A DNA stretch of 64,000 nucleotides from Anaerolineae bacterium (GTDB lineage Bacteria; Chloroflexota; Anaerolineae; Aggregatilineales; Phototrophicaceae): contig JALHNT010000006.1 in the NCBI GenBank assembly GCA_022843385.1, forward strand, positions 86,262 to 150,261, in the 5' to 3' direction. Below the pieces are notes generated by a model that saw only the letters and a program-made list of their open reading frames with translations, was not told the DNA's origin and did no database searches. Positions within the stretch are counted from its first letter, which is position 1, and each line of letters starts with the position of its first letter. Of this stretch, positions 7,311-15,388 are shown in pieces. The position numbers and the translations under genes are program-made.

Positions 7311-8106
7311 GAGCGACTGATCCTGATCGCCATCCATGTTCTCTGCGCCATAGTGATGTGACTTCCCGCCAGCGCATCACTCCTGTGGTGGTTGGTGGTG
7401 CCACGCAAACATCAATGGACAAGCGAGAAATGGTGCGAAGAACGTACATCTGGCTGACGACTGTCGTCTATTTGGCGGTTGTGTCGCTCCGACAACGACG
7501 ACACAAAACGGAGTTGCACAAAAAAGAGAGTCATGCAGTTGCAACACTTGCAACTTTTGCAACACTTTCACCGGATCAGGGAAATGTCACAAAAGGCAGT
7601 TTTGCATTTGACGACTTTGACGACTTTTCGCAGTAAGTCCACCGTCATCAATCATCAGAAAAAGAATGCATCATGCGTGACTCGTTTCTAATAGAGAGCA
7701 AATCTGCAAAACACAGGCTGGTGCAGTTGCAGCATTTGCAGAATCTTGTGAATCAACGCGGTGACTTGATCGACTCTGTAACAGGTCGCGTGAATACCCG
7801 CGCATCTCAGGGAGCGATCCGCCACCGCAACGGTCGATCCGCCGGCGGCAATCAGGTCGTGCGAAGTACGAAGTTGAAAGGAAAAGACCTCTGATTTCTC
7901 TCTGTTTCCTCTGTGCCTCTGTGGTCAATTCTTCGTCTTTTTCTCGTGATGGTGGTGTTTTGACCGTGAGCTCGCGGCTTCAATCAGCAAAATCAGCAGC
8001 AAACCCCGGTGTTATGAAACAGCAGCAAAAAATGACTCGCCCCACTTCCAGACTCTCGCTACAATTTTGGACATCGTGTTCAACAAGTCATGGGAGCAAT
8101 GACCGG
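7311..8106. repeat. mosaic intergenic repeats, locus 1
   Basis: No convincing gene is present. The stretch strings together low-complexity modules that recur, in the opposite orientation, at 26820-27480: a CGACGACACAAAA block (7487-7520), TGCAACTTTTGCAAC units (7535-7567), an AAATGTCACAAAA/TTTGACGAC block (7582-7626), CAGTTGCAGCATTTGCAG (7723-7740), a CCGCCACCGCAA/GCCGGCGGCAA block (7816-7851), and a CCTCTGTGCCTCTGTGG block (7885-7930). The module order differs between the two loci, so this is a mosaic and not one duplicated segment. Confidence 0.7.
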
Positions 8107-8580
8107 ATGGGATTACAGGATACACTGATGCGCGTCGGAGCCACCTTCTTCCTCGAACGCCCTGCCCGCTCCAGCACCCCGGTCGACCTGGCGGGACGGA
8201 TGGAACGGGATGGCGCGGCACTATACAACCGGGTTCGCAGCCTGGGCGACAGTCCGTATCATCGCAAAGTCCTCAGCCATGTCATCGGCATCGAACGCTG
8301 GGGGCAGCGCCGGCTGAAGGTCTTTCTGGGTGAACCCTTCGTCCGCGACGAGTACGACGCCTACCGTCCGACCCAGGACACTGGCTGGGATGATCTGCTC
8401 AATCAGTTTCAGATCGCCCGCGCCGAGACCATCGCCCTGGCGCGGCAGTTGGGCAGCCATCCCCCGGCATCAACCCAGGTCGAACACAATATGTTCGGCG
8501 GCCTGACGATAACCGGTTGGCTCCATTACCTAAACTTCCATGCCAACGCCGAGAGCAAGCGGATGCGCCCCGGCAACTAA
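8107..8580 (+). CDS. DinB/YfiT-like four-helix protein
   Basis: About 157 residues beginning MGLQDTLMRV. It fits the DinB-like superfamily (metal-binding four-helix bundle), with a His in SHVIGIERWG after the second helix and a C-terminal pair in WLHYLNFHANAESKRM where HxxxxH-type spacing would complete a metal site. Members include damage-inducible and thiol-transfer enzymes; the substrate cannot be told from sequence. The start at 8107 is chosen because upstream sequence belongs to the mosaic repeat region and a GGGAG lies about ten bases before it. It is convergent with the GH3 gene, with a REP-like palindrome between them. Confidence 0.65.
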   Translation: MGLQDTLMRVGATFFLERPARSSTPVDLAGRMERDGAALYNRVRSLGDSPYHRKVLSHVIGIERWGQRRLKVFLGEPFVRDEYDAYRPTQDTGWDDLLNQFQIARAETIALARQLGSHPPASTQVEHNMFGGLTITGWLHYLNFHANAESKRMRPGN

Positions 8581-8589
8581 AACGAAGAC

Positions 8590-8644
8590 TCGTTCACAAC
8601 CGCTCCCCTTCGCCCGGTGGGAGAAGGGGCGGGGGGATGAGGGC
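8590..8644. repeat. REP/MITE-like GC-rich palindrome, half unit
   Basis: CTCCCCTTC-n-GGGAGAAGGGGCGGGG ending in GATGAGGGC. It is the right half of the composite repeat seen complete at 46315-46427 and 48367-48477. It lies between convergent genes and can fold into a strong hairpin, so it may act as a bidirectional terminator. Confidence 0.7.
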
Positions 8645-8655
8645 TAAAGAGCATT

Positions 8656-10299
8656 TCAGGGCAGATTATCCAGCGTCAACGAAAGCTGACCGAGCGCTGG
8701 CGAGGCACCAAACAAAACGGCGCAGGCAGCGGGAACGGCCGGACGCAGCGGACTGTAGGTCAACAGATAGGCGGCGACATCCGGGAACACATCCCAATCA
8801 TAGGGCGACCACAAGGCCACCGCGATCACTTTTTCCGGGGGCAGCGCCCGCACCAACGCCTGCTGCGCCGGCGAGTCAACCGCGTTCTGGGTGAAGACCA
8901 CCACCTGATCCGCCTGCTGCGCTGCTACCCGCGCCCACTCAATCTCCTCGCTGGTCGGTGCCTCGGAGACTCCCAGCCCTTTCACTGCCGGGGCGTGGAT
9001 GCGACACTCGTTCATGATCTGGATGCGGGTCGCCGGATAAATCAGCAGGGTGTTGCCTTCCGGGTTGAGCGGTATCCACCCGTTCCGGTCAACCGCCACC
9101 GTCACCCCTTTGAGGAAGAGTTCATCCACCAGGGCGGCGTGGCTTTCCAGATCAATCCGCGCAACCGCCCCGGCCGGGTCAAGCGGCTGCCAGTTCAACA
9201 GGCCAAAACGGGCTTTGGTATCCAGGATGCGCTGTACCGAGGCATTGATCTGGGCTTCGTCGAGCGTCCCGTTCTCAACCGCTGTGACCACCGCCTGGAT
9301 CGCCGCCACCTGTGACTCCAGACTCATGTGCGCCGTCAGCACCAGATCAGCCCCGGCGCTGATGGCCGCGACCACCGCTTCAGGGTAGCTGTAGACCGTG
9401 TCTATCGCGTCCATATCGAGGGCGTCGGTCACGACCAACCCCTGATAACCCATCTCGCCGCGCAGCACATCCTGTATCACGCGCGGGGAAAGTGAAGCAG
9501 GACGATCAGCCTGTTCATCCAAAGCCGGATACCAGATATGCGCCACCATGATCGCCGCGATCTCGGCCTCAATCGCTGCCCGAAAGGGTGCCAGCTCCAC
9601 CGCCTGCAGCCGTTCGCGGCTCAGGTCAATCACCGGCAGGGTGGTATGCGAGTCCTCGGCGCTGTCGCCATGACCGGGGAAATGTTTGGCGGTCGCCAGC
9701 ACCCCCGCCGCCTGTGTCCCCTGAACGAAAGCGCCGAGCATCGGGCTGACCTGTGCGGGATCGCTGCCGAAGGAACGACGGGTGATGATCGGGTTCTGTG
9801 GATTGGTCTCCAGGTCGGCCACCGGTGCCAGGTTCATATTGATCCCCACCGCGATCAATTCCCGCGCCAGCGCCTCGCCCACCCAGTAGGCCATCTCCGG
9901 CTCACCGGTTGCGGTCAAGAGCGAGGGTGTGGGAAAAATGGTGAAGCCATCGCGCAGCCGGGCAATCGGCCCCATCTCCTGATCGACGGCGATGAACAAG
10001 GGGAAGCCACCGACCTCGAGCATCGTCTGTTGATAACTGTTGGTCAGGCTGGTGATCTGTTCCGGGGTCACGATGTTATCGGGGAGGAGGACGAGTCCGC
10101 CGGGTTGGTAGCGCGTCAGGAACTCGCGTCCCGTCTGAGTCAACTGACTGCCGTAGATGTTGACGATGAACATCTGCGCCACCCGTTGTTCCAGCGTCAG
10201 CGCCTCAACCGATTGCGCCTGGGCTGTGCCAGCCAGCAGCAGCGCCATCAGGCAAAAAAGAAGGGACTGGCGCAACCAGTCCCTGATGTATACGACCAT
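8656..10299 (-). CDS. secreted glycoside hydrolase family 3 (beta-N-acetylhexosaminidase type)
   Basis: About 547 residues. The signal peptide LLFCLMALLLAGTAQAQ is followed by a GH3 TIM-barrel with the family signature KHFPGHGDSAEDSH (NagZ-type His/Asp dyad) and the nucleophile Asp in VTDALDMDAI. Residues beyond about 370 form a C-terminal GH3_C-like domain, so it is longer than cytoplasmic NagZ (about 340 residues). It should cleave beta-GlcNAc or related sugars outside the membrane, consistent with peptidoglycan turnover. The start ATG at 10299 has GAGG seven bases upstream; an upstream ATG at 10341 would overlap the regulator gene. A terminator-like hairpin lies inside the first codons (see 10254-10284). 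Confidence 0.85.
   Translation of the reverse strand: MVVYIRDWLRQSLLFCLMALLLAGTAQAQSVEALTLEQRVAQMFIVNIYGSQLTQTGREFLTRYQPGGLVLLPDNIVTPEQITSLTNSYQQTMLEVGGFPLFIAVDQEMGPIARLRDGFTIFPTPSLLTATGEPEMAYWVGEALARELIAVGINMNLAPVADLETNPQNPIITRRSFGSDPAQVSPMLGAFVQGTQAAGVLATAKHFPGHGDSAEDSHTTLPVIDLSRERLQAVELAPFRAAIEAEIAAIMVAHIWYPALDEQADRPASLSPRVIQDVLRGEMGYQGLVVTDALDMDAIDTVYSYPEAVVAAISAGADLVLTAHMSLESQVAAIQAVVTAVENGTLDEAQINASVQRILDTKARFGLLNWQPLDPAGAVARIDLESHAALVDELFLKGVTVAVDRNGWIPLNPEGNTLLIYPATRIQIMNECRIHAPAVKGLGVSEAPTSEEIEWARVAAQQADQVVVFTQNAVDSPAQQALVRALPPEKVIAVALWSPYDWDVFPDVAAYLLTYSPLRPAVPAACAVLFGASPALGQLSLTLDNLP
10254..10284 (-). terminator. intrinsic terminator overlapping the start of the GH3 gene
   Basis: On the minus strand, AGGGACTGG, a five-base loop and CCAGTCCCT are followed by TCTTTTTT. 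The nine-base-pair perfect stem plus U-run is a textbook Rho-independent terminator for the regulator gene that ends at 10325. It sits inside the signal-peptide codons of the downstream GH3 gene, so it could also attenuate that gene. Confidence 0.75.
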
Positions 10300-10324
10300 G
10301 TACCGCCTCGCCGTGAAATCAGGT

Positions 10325-11191
10325 CTATTGTCCGGTTTCACTCAGACGATAACCGATCCCACGCACATTGACAATCAGATCAGCATCCTTGCCGGTCTGT
10401 TTCAGCTTACGTCGCAGATTACTGACGTGTGGACGAATGACCTCACGGGCTTCGGCTTCATCGACCGCATAGCCGCGCACCTCGCGCACCAGCTCATGGC
10501 ACGAGACCACCCGCCCGCGATGCGCCGCCAGATACAGCAGCAGGTCAAATTCGGTCGGGGTCAGGTCAATCGGCTGGTCGCCCACCGAAATCTGGTAGCG
10601 TCCGGGATAGATCGTCAGCGGCCCCAGCGTCATGTTCCCGGTGACGGGTTCACCCATCGACGCAATAGGCGTGGGTTCATAGCGCGACTCCGGCATCGGA
10701 GCCGGTTCGTTTTCTTCAAAGACAGCCGCCAGTTTGTCCACATCCGACCGCGCCAGCTCGAAGACATTGCTGCGGATGGCATCCAACAGGGAACGCCGAC
10801 GCTTAAGGTTGCGCGCCCGATCCACGCCACGCGCCACACTCTGCCGGATGTCCTGGCTGGAGCTGGGCTTAATCAGGTAATCGTGCGCCCCCAGTCGCAA
10901 GCTCTCGACCGCTGTCCCCAGGCTTGCATAACCGGTCATCAGAATGACGATGGCATCGCTGGAAATGTCCTTGATCCGCTTGAGCAGATCAACGCCCGTC
11001 AGCCCTGGCATCCGAATATCCGTCAGGATGACATCGTACTCGCGCTTGCTAATCATGTCGAGCGCGTCTTCGCCGCTGGCCGCTTCATCCACCTGATAGC
11101 CGATGCGCTGAAGCGTTTTGCTGACCGAGTAGCGGATGGCACCTTCATCATCAACAACGAGAACAGTGGCCGCCTCAGTGGTTATATCCAT
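10325..11191 (-). CDS. response regulator, receiver plus OmpR/PhoB winged-helix
   Basis: 288 residues. The receiver domain (about 8-125) has the acidic pair in VVDDEG, phospho-acceptor Asp58 in LTDIRMPG, Thr in LMTGYAS and Lys in YLIKPSSS. A spacer of about 60 residues is followed by a Trans_reg_C winged helix (about 190-285) with DLTPTEFDLLLYLA and VNVRGIGYRL. The receiver resembles NtrC-style receivers more than typical OmpR ones. It should bind direct-repeat DNA sites when phosphorylated. No cognate kinase is adjacent. It is a formal candidate reader of the 11-nt direct repeats found at 5295, 27597 and 63779, but nothing in the sequence proves this. Confidence 0.9.
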   Translation of the reverse strand: MDITTEAATVLVVDDEGAIRYSVSKTLQRIGYQVDEAASGEDALDMISKREYDVILTDIRMPGLTGVDLLKRIKDISSDAIVILMTGYASLGTAVESLRLGAHDYLIKPSSSQDIRQSVARGVDRARNLKRRRSLLDAIRSNVFELARSDVDKLAAVFEENEPAPMPESRYEPTPIASMGEPVTGNMTLGPLTIYPGRYQISVGDQPIDLTPTEFDLLLYLAAHRGRVVSCHELVREVRGYAVDEAEAREVIRPHVSNLRRKLKQTGKDADLIVNVRGIGYRLSETGQ

Positions 11192-11321
11192 AATTGCCCA
11201 CCCTATACGGTAGATAAGTTATGACTTACTTCATCTTTCCTTAAGGATACAGGGTTCAATCTTTTTTCGCAACATACCGAACGTCTTACTGAGGGTGTTT
11301 TTCACAAGTTTTCCAAAAGAT

Positions 11322-12788
11322 TCATGAATGCTGGCGAAAGTGAAAATAGATTGTGGAAGAGTCACTATTCCCTACTGCGAATTTATCGGCGATAGTCCAG
11401 GGATCACCATAGACGACCGCAGCTACCTCATCATCGATACAGAGGATCGGGATCTGCTCGCGCATCTTCACTGAAATCTTGCGGTTTATCATCCACCGAT
11501 TGAGTTTTTGCGTGTGTCCCTTCATGCCCAACGGCGCAAACCGATCGCCGGCCCGGCGCGTCCGCAGCGTGATCGTTGCACCGGCTGGAATCGCCAACCG
11601 CGTCACTGCCTCGTTTGTATCTGACAGACGAGAATCGATAACCAGTTCCCAACCCTCAAGCGTTACCAACCCCGGAATCGTCACCGGGTACTCATCCCCG
11701 GCAGAGAGCAGCGGTATATCAGGCACAATATCGGGTGATGACTGGCTTTCAATCACAATCGCATGATAATCGACCCGCAGCCGCACATCACCGGTCAGGA
11801 GCGCCAAAGCCCCCTGCCGGCCATGCAGCCCGATCTCCACCGCATCCACCACATGAGCTAAGTCCAGATCATCGACCGCGCCCAACTGCTGCCCTGCCCA
11901 CCGAAGCAGGCGGCGCTGCAAGGCCGGGTGAAGATCACGAAAGAAGGTTCGTCCCAACCGGATAGTCTGTTCCGTTTTCCTCACGGCGTCCGACTCGATG
12001 AGCTGCCGGAGCTGTTGTTCCATGTAATCATCGTCAACTGCCGCCACGTCAGCCAACCGCGCCAATGATTGCTCTACATTTGGACTGATCGTTTCGAGAT
12101 ACGGTAGAACTTCATGGCGCAGGCGGTTACGCCAGATGGTGAGGTCCGAGTTGCTCGAATCGTGTCGTGGATCGAGTTGATGCTCCTGGCAATAGGCATC
12201 AATCTGATGGCGCGCGATGTTCAACAGCGGGCGGATGAGCCATATATCCGGGTGTCCAGGCATCGGGGCCCGCAGCCGCATCCCCCCCAGCCCGCGCAAA
12301 CCAGTGCCGCGCAGCAGCCGCATCAACACGGTTTCCGCCTGATCGCCGGCATGATGCGCCACGACGACATAATCTGCACCAACCTGGTGAGCGACAGCCG
12401 CCAGAAAATCATAACGGGCGACGCGGGCTGCTGCCTCAAGACTCAGGTGACGCTCAAGGGCTAACCGCCGGACATCTGCCTGACCTTTATGAAGTCGGAT
12501 GTTCCATTCCCGACAAATGGTTTCGACAAACAGAACATCGGCTGCGCTTTCCTCGCCGCGTAGTTGATGATCGAGCGTCGCCGCAGTCAATTGGAATCCC
12601 AAGCGGGGTGCTAACTGCCACAGGATATGAAGCAAGGCGACCGAGTCAGCCCCACCAGAAACCGCCATCACAACCGGGCTGCCGGATGGGATTAACTTAG
12701 CCTTCTGTAGCGTATGCCTGACCCGCTCGAGCAACTTGATCTCCTGTTGATGGCTAAAGAACGGTATTATAGACAGATTGTGGCGCAT
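11322..12788 (-). CDS. tilS: tRNA(Ile)-lysidine synthase TilS
   Basis: 488 residues. The N-terminal PP-loop ATPase motif SGGADS is at residues 44-49, followed by the TilS signatures LDHQLRGEES and VVAHHAGDQAETVLMRLLRGTGLRGL. The C-terminal part carries the TilS C-domain motif RRAGDRFAPLGMKGHTQKLN. The enzyme ligates lysine to C34 of tRNA-Ile(CAU) so that it reads AUA. The gene is divergent from mreB with only 72 bp between starts. Length and motif order are normal for the family. Confidence 0.95.
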   Translation of the reverse strand: MRHNLSIIPFFSHQQEIKLLERVRHTLQKAKLIPSGSPVVMAVSGGADSVALLHILWQLAPRLGFQLTAATLDHQLRGEESAADVLFVETICREWNIRLHKGQADVRRLALERHLSLEAAARVARYDFLAAVAHQVGADYVVVAHHAGDQAETVLMRLLRGTGLRGLGGMRLRAPMPGHPDIWLIRPLLNIARHQIDAYCQEHQLDPRHDSSNSDLTIWRNRLRHEVLPYLETISPNVEQSLARLADVAAVDDDYMEQQLRQLIESDAVRKTEQTIRLGRTFFRDLHPALQRRLLRWAGQQLGAVDDLDLAHVVDAVEIGLHGRQGALALLTGDVRLRVDYHAIVIESQSSPDIVPDIPLLSAGDEYPVTIPGLVTLEGWELVIDSRLSDTNEAVTRLAIPAGATITLRTRRAGDRFAPLGMKGHTQKLNRWMINRKISVKMREQIPILCIDDEVAAVVYGDPWTIADKFAVGNSDSSTIYFHFRQHS

Positions 12789-12799
12789 GAGTGCGCTTT

Positions 12800-12827
12800 T
12801 TGACCAGCATTTGCAGCGTGTTATAAT
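12800..12827 (+). promoter_or_regulatory. promoter of mreB
   Basis: TTGACC (12800-12805), a 16-base spacer ending in TG-T, then TATAAT (12822-12827). This is a near-consensus sigma70 promoter with an extended -10, in the divergent gap with tilS. A GAGGAG ribosome-binding site follows at about 12848-12853. Confidence 0.75.
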
Positions 12828-12860
12828 GCCGCGCGGTGCTTACCCTGAGGAGTCTTTTGC

Positions 12861-13925
12861 GTGGCGAGCAGTCCGTTCGATTTTCTTTTAGGCTTATTCT
12901 CACTCGACATCGGCATTGACCTCGGAACGGCCAACACCCTCGTCTATGTGCGTGGCAAAGGGATCGTCATCAACGAGCCTTCCTTTGTGGCGCTGGAGAA
13001 GAAAACTCGTCGTCCCATTGAAGTCGGCGCACGCGCTAAAGAGATGTGGAACAAAAACCCCAAAGACATCCTAGTGGTGCGCCCGTTGCGCGATGGCGTT
13101 ATCAGCGAGTTTGAGGTGGCCGAGGCCATGCTCAACTACCTCATCAACAAAGCCCATGAGCAGAGCTGGGTACCGATTCCTCGTCCCCGTGTGGTTATCG
13201 GTATCCCCAGCGGCGTGACCGAGGTCGAAAAGCGCGCCGTCTGGGATGCGGCCATCAGCGCCGGTGCCCGCGAGGCCTATCTGATCGAAGAACCGGTCGC
13301 GGCCGCCATCGGTGCCGGTTTGCCGGTGCAGGAGACGCGCGGCAGCATGATGATCGATATTGGTGGTGGCACAACAGAGGTCGCCATCTTCTCGCTGGGC
13401 GGCATTGTCATCAGCCGTTCAATCCGGGTGGCTGGCGATGAACTGGATGAAGACATCGTGCAGTACATGCGTACCAAGCACAACCTTTTGATTGGAGAGC
13501 CAACCGCTCAAGGTGTCAAACACGCCGTCGGATCCGCTTATCCCCTGCCCCAGGAGCGCACCTGGGCCGTTAAGGGACGAAACCTCATGACGGGTTTACC
13601 CGGCGTAGTCGAACTCAGTTCTATCGAAGTCCGTGAAGCCATCTCCGGTTCAGTTGACATCATTGTGGATACCGTCAAGGAAGCCTTGGATGCGACCCCG
13701 CCGGAACTGGTAGCCGACCTGATGGAAAGCGGTATCTGTATGGCCGGTGGCACCAGTCAGCTAAAGGGACTACAGGATCGCCTGACCGATGAGGTCAACA
13801 TCCGCGCCTATCTGGCTGAAGATCCGATGACATGTGTCGCTCGCGGTGCCGGGCGCGTCCTCGAAGATTACAATAACCTGCGCCGCCTGCTGGTTGGCCT
13901 GGAACGCGGCAGCACCAAGCATTAG
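12861..13925 (+). CDS. mreB: rod-shape-determining actin homologue MreB
   Basis: 354 residues from GTG 12861. Actin-fold ATP-binding motifs: phosphate-1 DIGIDLGTANTLVYV, connect/phosphate-2 MMIDIGGGTTEVAIFSLGG, and adenosine loop GICMAGGTSQLKGL. MreB filaments guide the elongasome that inserts lateral peptidoglycan. First gene of a cell-shape cluster with mreC, mreD, PBP2, minCDE and rodA downstream. The ribosome-binding site GAGGAG precedes the start, and the strong promoter is at 12800-12827. The N-terminus SSPFDFLLGLF is a plausible amphipathic membrane anchor. Confidence 0.97.
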   Translation: MASSPFDFLLGLFSLDIGIDLGTANTLVYVRGKGIVINEPSFVALEKKTRRPIEVGARAKEMWNKNPKDILVVRPLRDGVISEFEVAEAMLNYLINKAHEQSWVPIPRPRVVIGIPSGVTEVEKRAVWDAAISAGAREAYLIEEPVAAAIGAGLPVQETRGSMMIDIGGGTTEVAIFSLGGIVISRSIRVAGDELDEDIVQYMRTKHNLLIGEPTAQGVKHAVGSAYPLPQERTWAVKGRNLMTGLPGVVELSSIEVREAISGSVDIIVDTVKEALDATPPELVADLMESGICMAGGTSQLKGLQDRLTDEVNIRAYLAEDPMTCVARGAGRVLEDYNNLRRLLVGLERGSTKH

Positions 13926-13929
13926 CCAT

Positions 13930-13960
13930 TTGACGAACCCGCCGCCCTTTCTGCTATAAT
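13930..13960 (+). promoter_or_regulatory. internal promoter before mreC
   Basis: TTGACG (13930-13935) and TGC-TATAAT (TATAAT 13955-13960) with a 19-base spacer; the extended TGn can compensate for the long spacing. It suggests that mreC onward can be transcribed independently of mreB. Confidence 0.6.
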
Positions 13961-13988
13961 GCCGTGCAGCGAGTAAGGATAGCAGATA

Positions 13989-14843
13989 TTGCGAAGTTGG
14001 CGTTCCAATCGCGTCTTCTTTTTTCTTGTGAGTCTGTTTCTCTGTCTGGGGTTGATCGTCGCCAGTCAGACGGGTCTTCTGGGGCCAGTTCGCGGGTTGG
14101 TCGCCACCCCGTTGAACTGGATCAGCGGCTTGTTCAACGGTGCCAGCAATCAGATCAGCGACGGACTGGATGGCTTCACCGATGTGGAGACGCTGCGCCA
14201 GCGCAATGCTGATCTAGAAGAGGCATTGGCCCAGTTTCAATCCGAACTGGTGGAACTGCGCGAGATCGCCAGCGACTATACCCGCCTAACCCAATTGCTC
14301 AACTATACCTCCAGCGTCCAGAATCAGGAATTCCTGAGCGCCGATGTCATCGCCATCGCGGATGCCAATGCCCCGCTGCGTACTATCGTCATCAATCGCG
14401 GTGGACGCGATGGAGTCGCGGTCGGGATGCCCGTCGTCACCGATGACGGTCTGGTTGGGCGAGTGCTGGATGTAGCCTCAACCGCCTCACGGGTGCTGCT
14501 CGTCAATGATATTTCCAGCGCTATCAGTGCGCGGCTACAAACCAGTCGGGCTCAGGGCAGCGTGACCGGTCAGGCCAGCGGTGACCTCATCATGGAGTTC
14601 ATCCCGCTCGATGCCGCGATTGAAGGCGGTGATCTGGTCATCTCGTCCGGTCTGGGGGGCAATCTGCCGCCTGATCTGGTGTTGGGACAGGTGACCAGTT
14701 CACGCTTGAACGATAATGGTCTCTTCCGTCAGGCAGTGGTGCGCAGTCTGATCGATTTCGATTCGCTGGAAATCGTCCTGATTGTCACCAATTTCCAACC
14801 GATTGACCTGTCGGTGTTTGACGATCCTGAGGCTGAGAACTAA
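13989..14843 (+). CDS. mreC: rod-shape-determining protein MreC
   Basis: 284 residues from TTG 13989, preceded by AAGGAT. One N-terminal membrane helix (VFFFLVSLFLCLGLIVASQ) and a periplasmic coiled coil (about 62-90) are followed by the MreC beta domains with the typical INRGGRDGVAVGMPVVTDDGLVG and SGLGGNLPPDLVLGQV motifs. MreC links MreB and the PBP2/RodA synthase at the membrane. It lies between mreB and mreD; mreD starts two bases after its stop. Confidence 0.93.
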   Translation: MRSWRSNRVFFFLVSLFLCLGLIVASQTGLLGPVRGLVATPLNWISGLFNGASNQISDGLDGFTDVETLRQRNADLEEALAQFQSELVELREIASDYTRLTQLLNYTSSVQNQEFLSADVIAIADANAPLRTIVINRGGRDGVAVGMPVVTDDGLVGRVLDVASTASRVLLVNDISSAISARLQTSRAQGSVTGQASGDLIMEFIPLDAAIEGGDLVISSGLGGNLPPDLVLGQVTSSRLNDNGLFRQAVVRSLIDFDSLEIVLIVTNFQPIDLSVFDDPEAEN

Positions 14844-14845
14844 TC

Positions 14846-15376
14846 ATGGGTAACTTCCTCAGCCTGCCAATCCTGGCCTTAGCAGCCGCCCTGCAGGTCA
14901 CGCTGGTACCTCAAGTGAGCATCCAGGGCGGACGACCCGATCTGATTTTTCTGATCGTCATGGCATGGTCACTCAACGCTAATCTGGAGGATGGCGTGCT
15001 GTGGGCCTTTATCGGAGGAATCTGCAAGGATTTGCTGTCGGCGGCCCCGTTGGGAACGTCGGTCATCGGCCTGGTGATCTGGATTTTCGCCGTTCAGCGC
15101 ATTCGCGAGCAATTGTACAGCGTCGGCCTGTTCACCCTGATCTGGGTCACGCTCATTGGAACCGTCATCCAGCAGGTTACGGTCATCACCATCCTGCTCG
15201 TGGCTGGTTTTGGACCAGCGACGGGCAGCATCAGCACCCTGTTGGACGAGGTGAGCTACTTTGTCCTGCCGAGCATCGTCTATAACTTGGTCATGATGCT
15301 GCCGGTCTATTGGACAATCCGCCGCATCCAGCGCCGAGTGGGTGGTGATACCCGCCTCACATTCGGTCATCAGTAG
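14846..15376 (+). CDS. mreD: rod-shape-determining protein MreD
   Basis: 176 residues, mostly hydrophobic with about five membrane segments. It has typical MreD features: RPDLIFLIVMAWSL near the N-terminus and FIGGICKDLLSAAPLGTSV, a re-entrant loop conserved in the family. It is an integral membrane partner of MreC. Assignment rests on these motifs, length and position between mreC and the PBP2 gene. Confidence 0.9.
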   Translation: MGNFLSLPILALAAALQVTLVPQVSIQGGRPDLIFLIVMAWSLNANLEDGVLWAFIGGICKDLLSAAPLGTSVIGLVIWIFAVQRIREQLYSVGLFTLIWVTLIGTVIQQVTVITILLVAGFGPATGSISTLLDEVSYFVLPSIVYNLVMMLPVYWTIRRIQRRVGGDTRLTFGHQ

Positions 15377-15388
15377 AAAGCAGTTCCG

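Noticed and set aside
7307..7636. 109-codon frame after the AT-rich cassette
   Set aside because: It consists of mosaic repeat modules that recur at 27 kb out of frame; no ribosome-binding site or family similarity.
7535..7760. Repeated TTGCAAC/TTTGCAG units considered as a CRISPR array or iterons
   Set aside because: Unit length and spacing are irregular, with no unique spacers and no cas genes.
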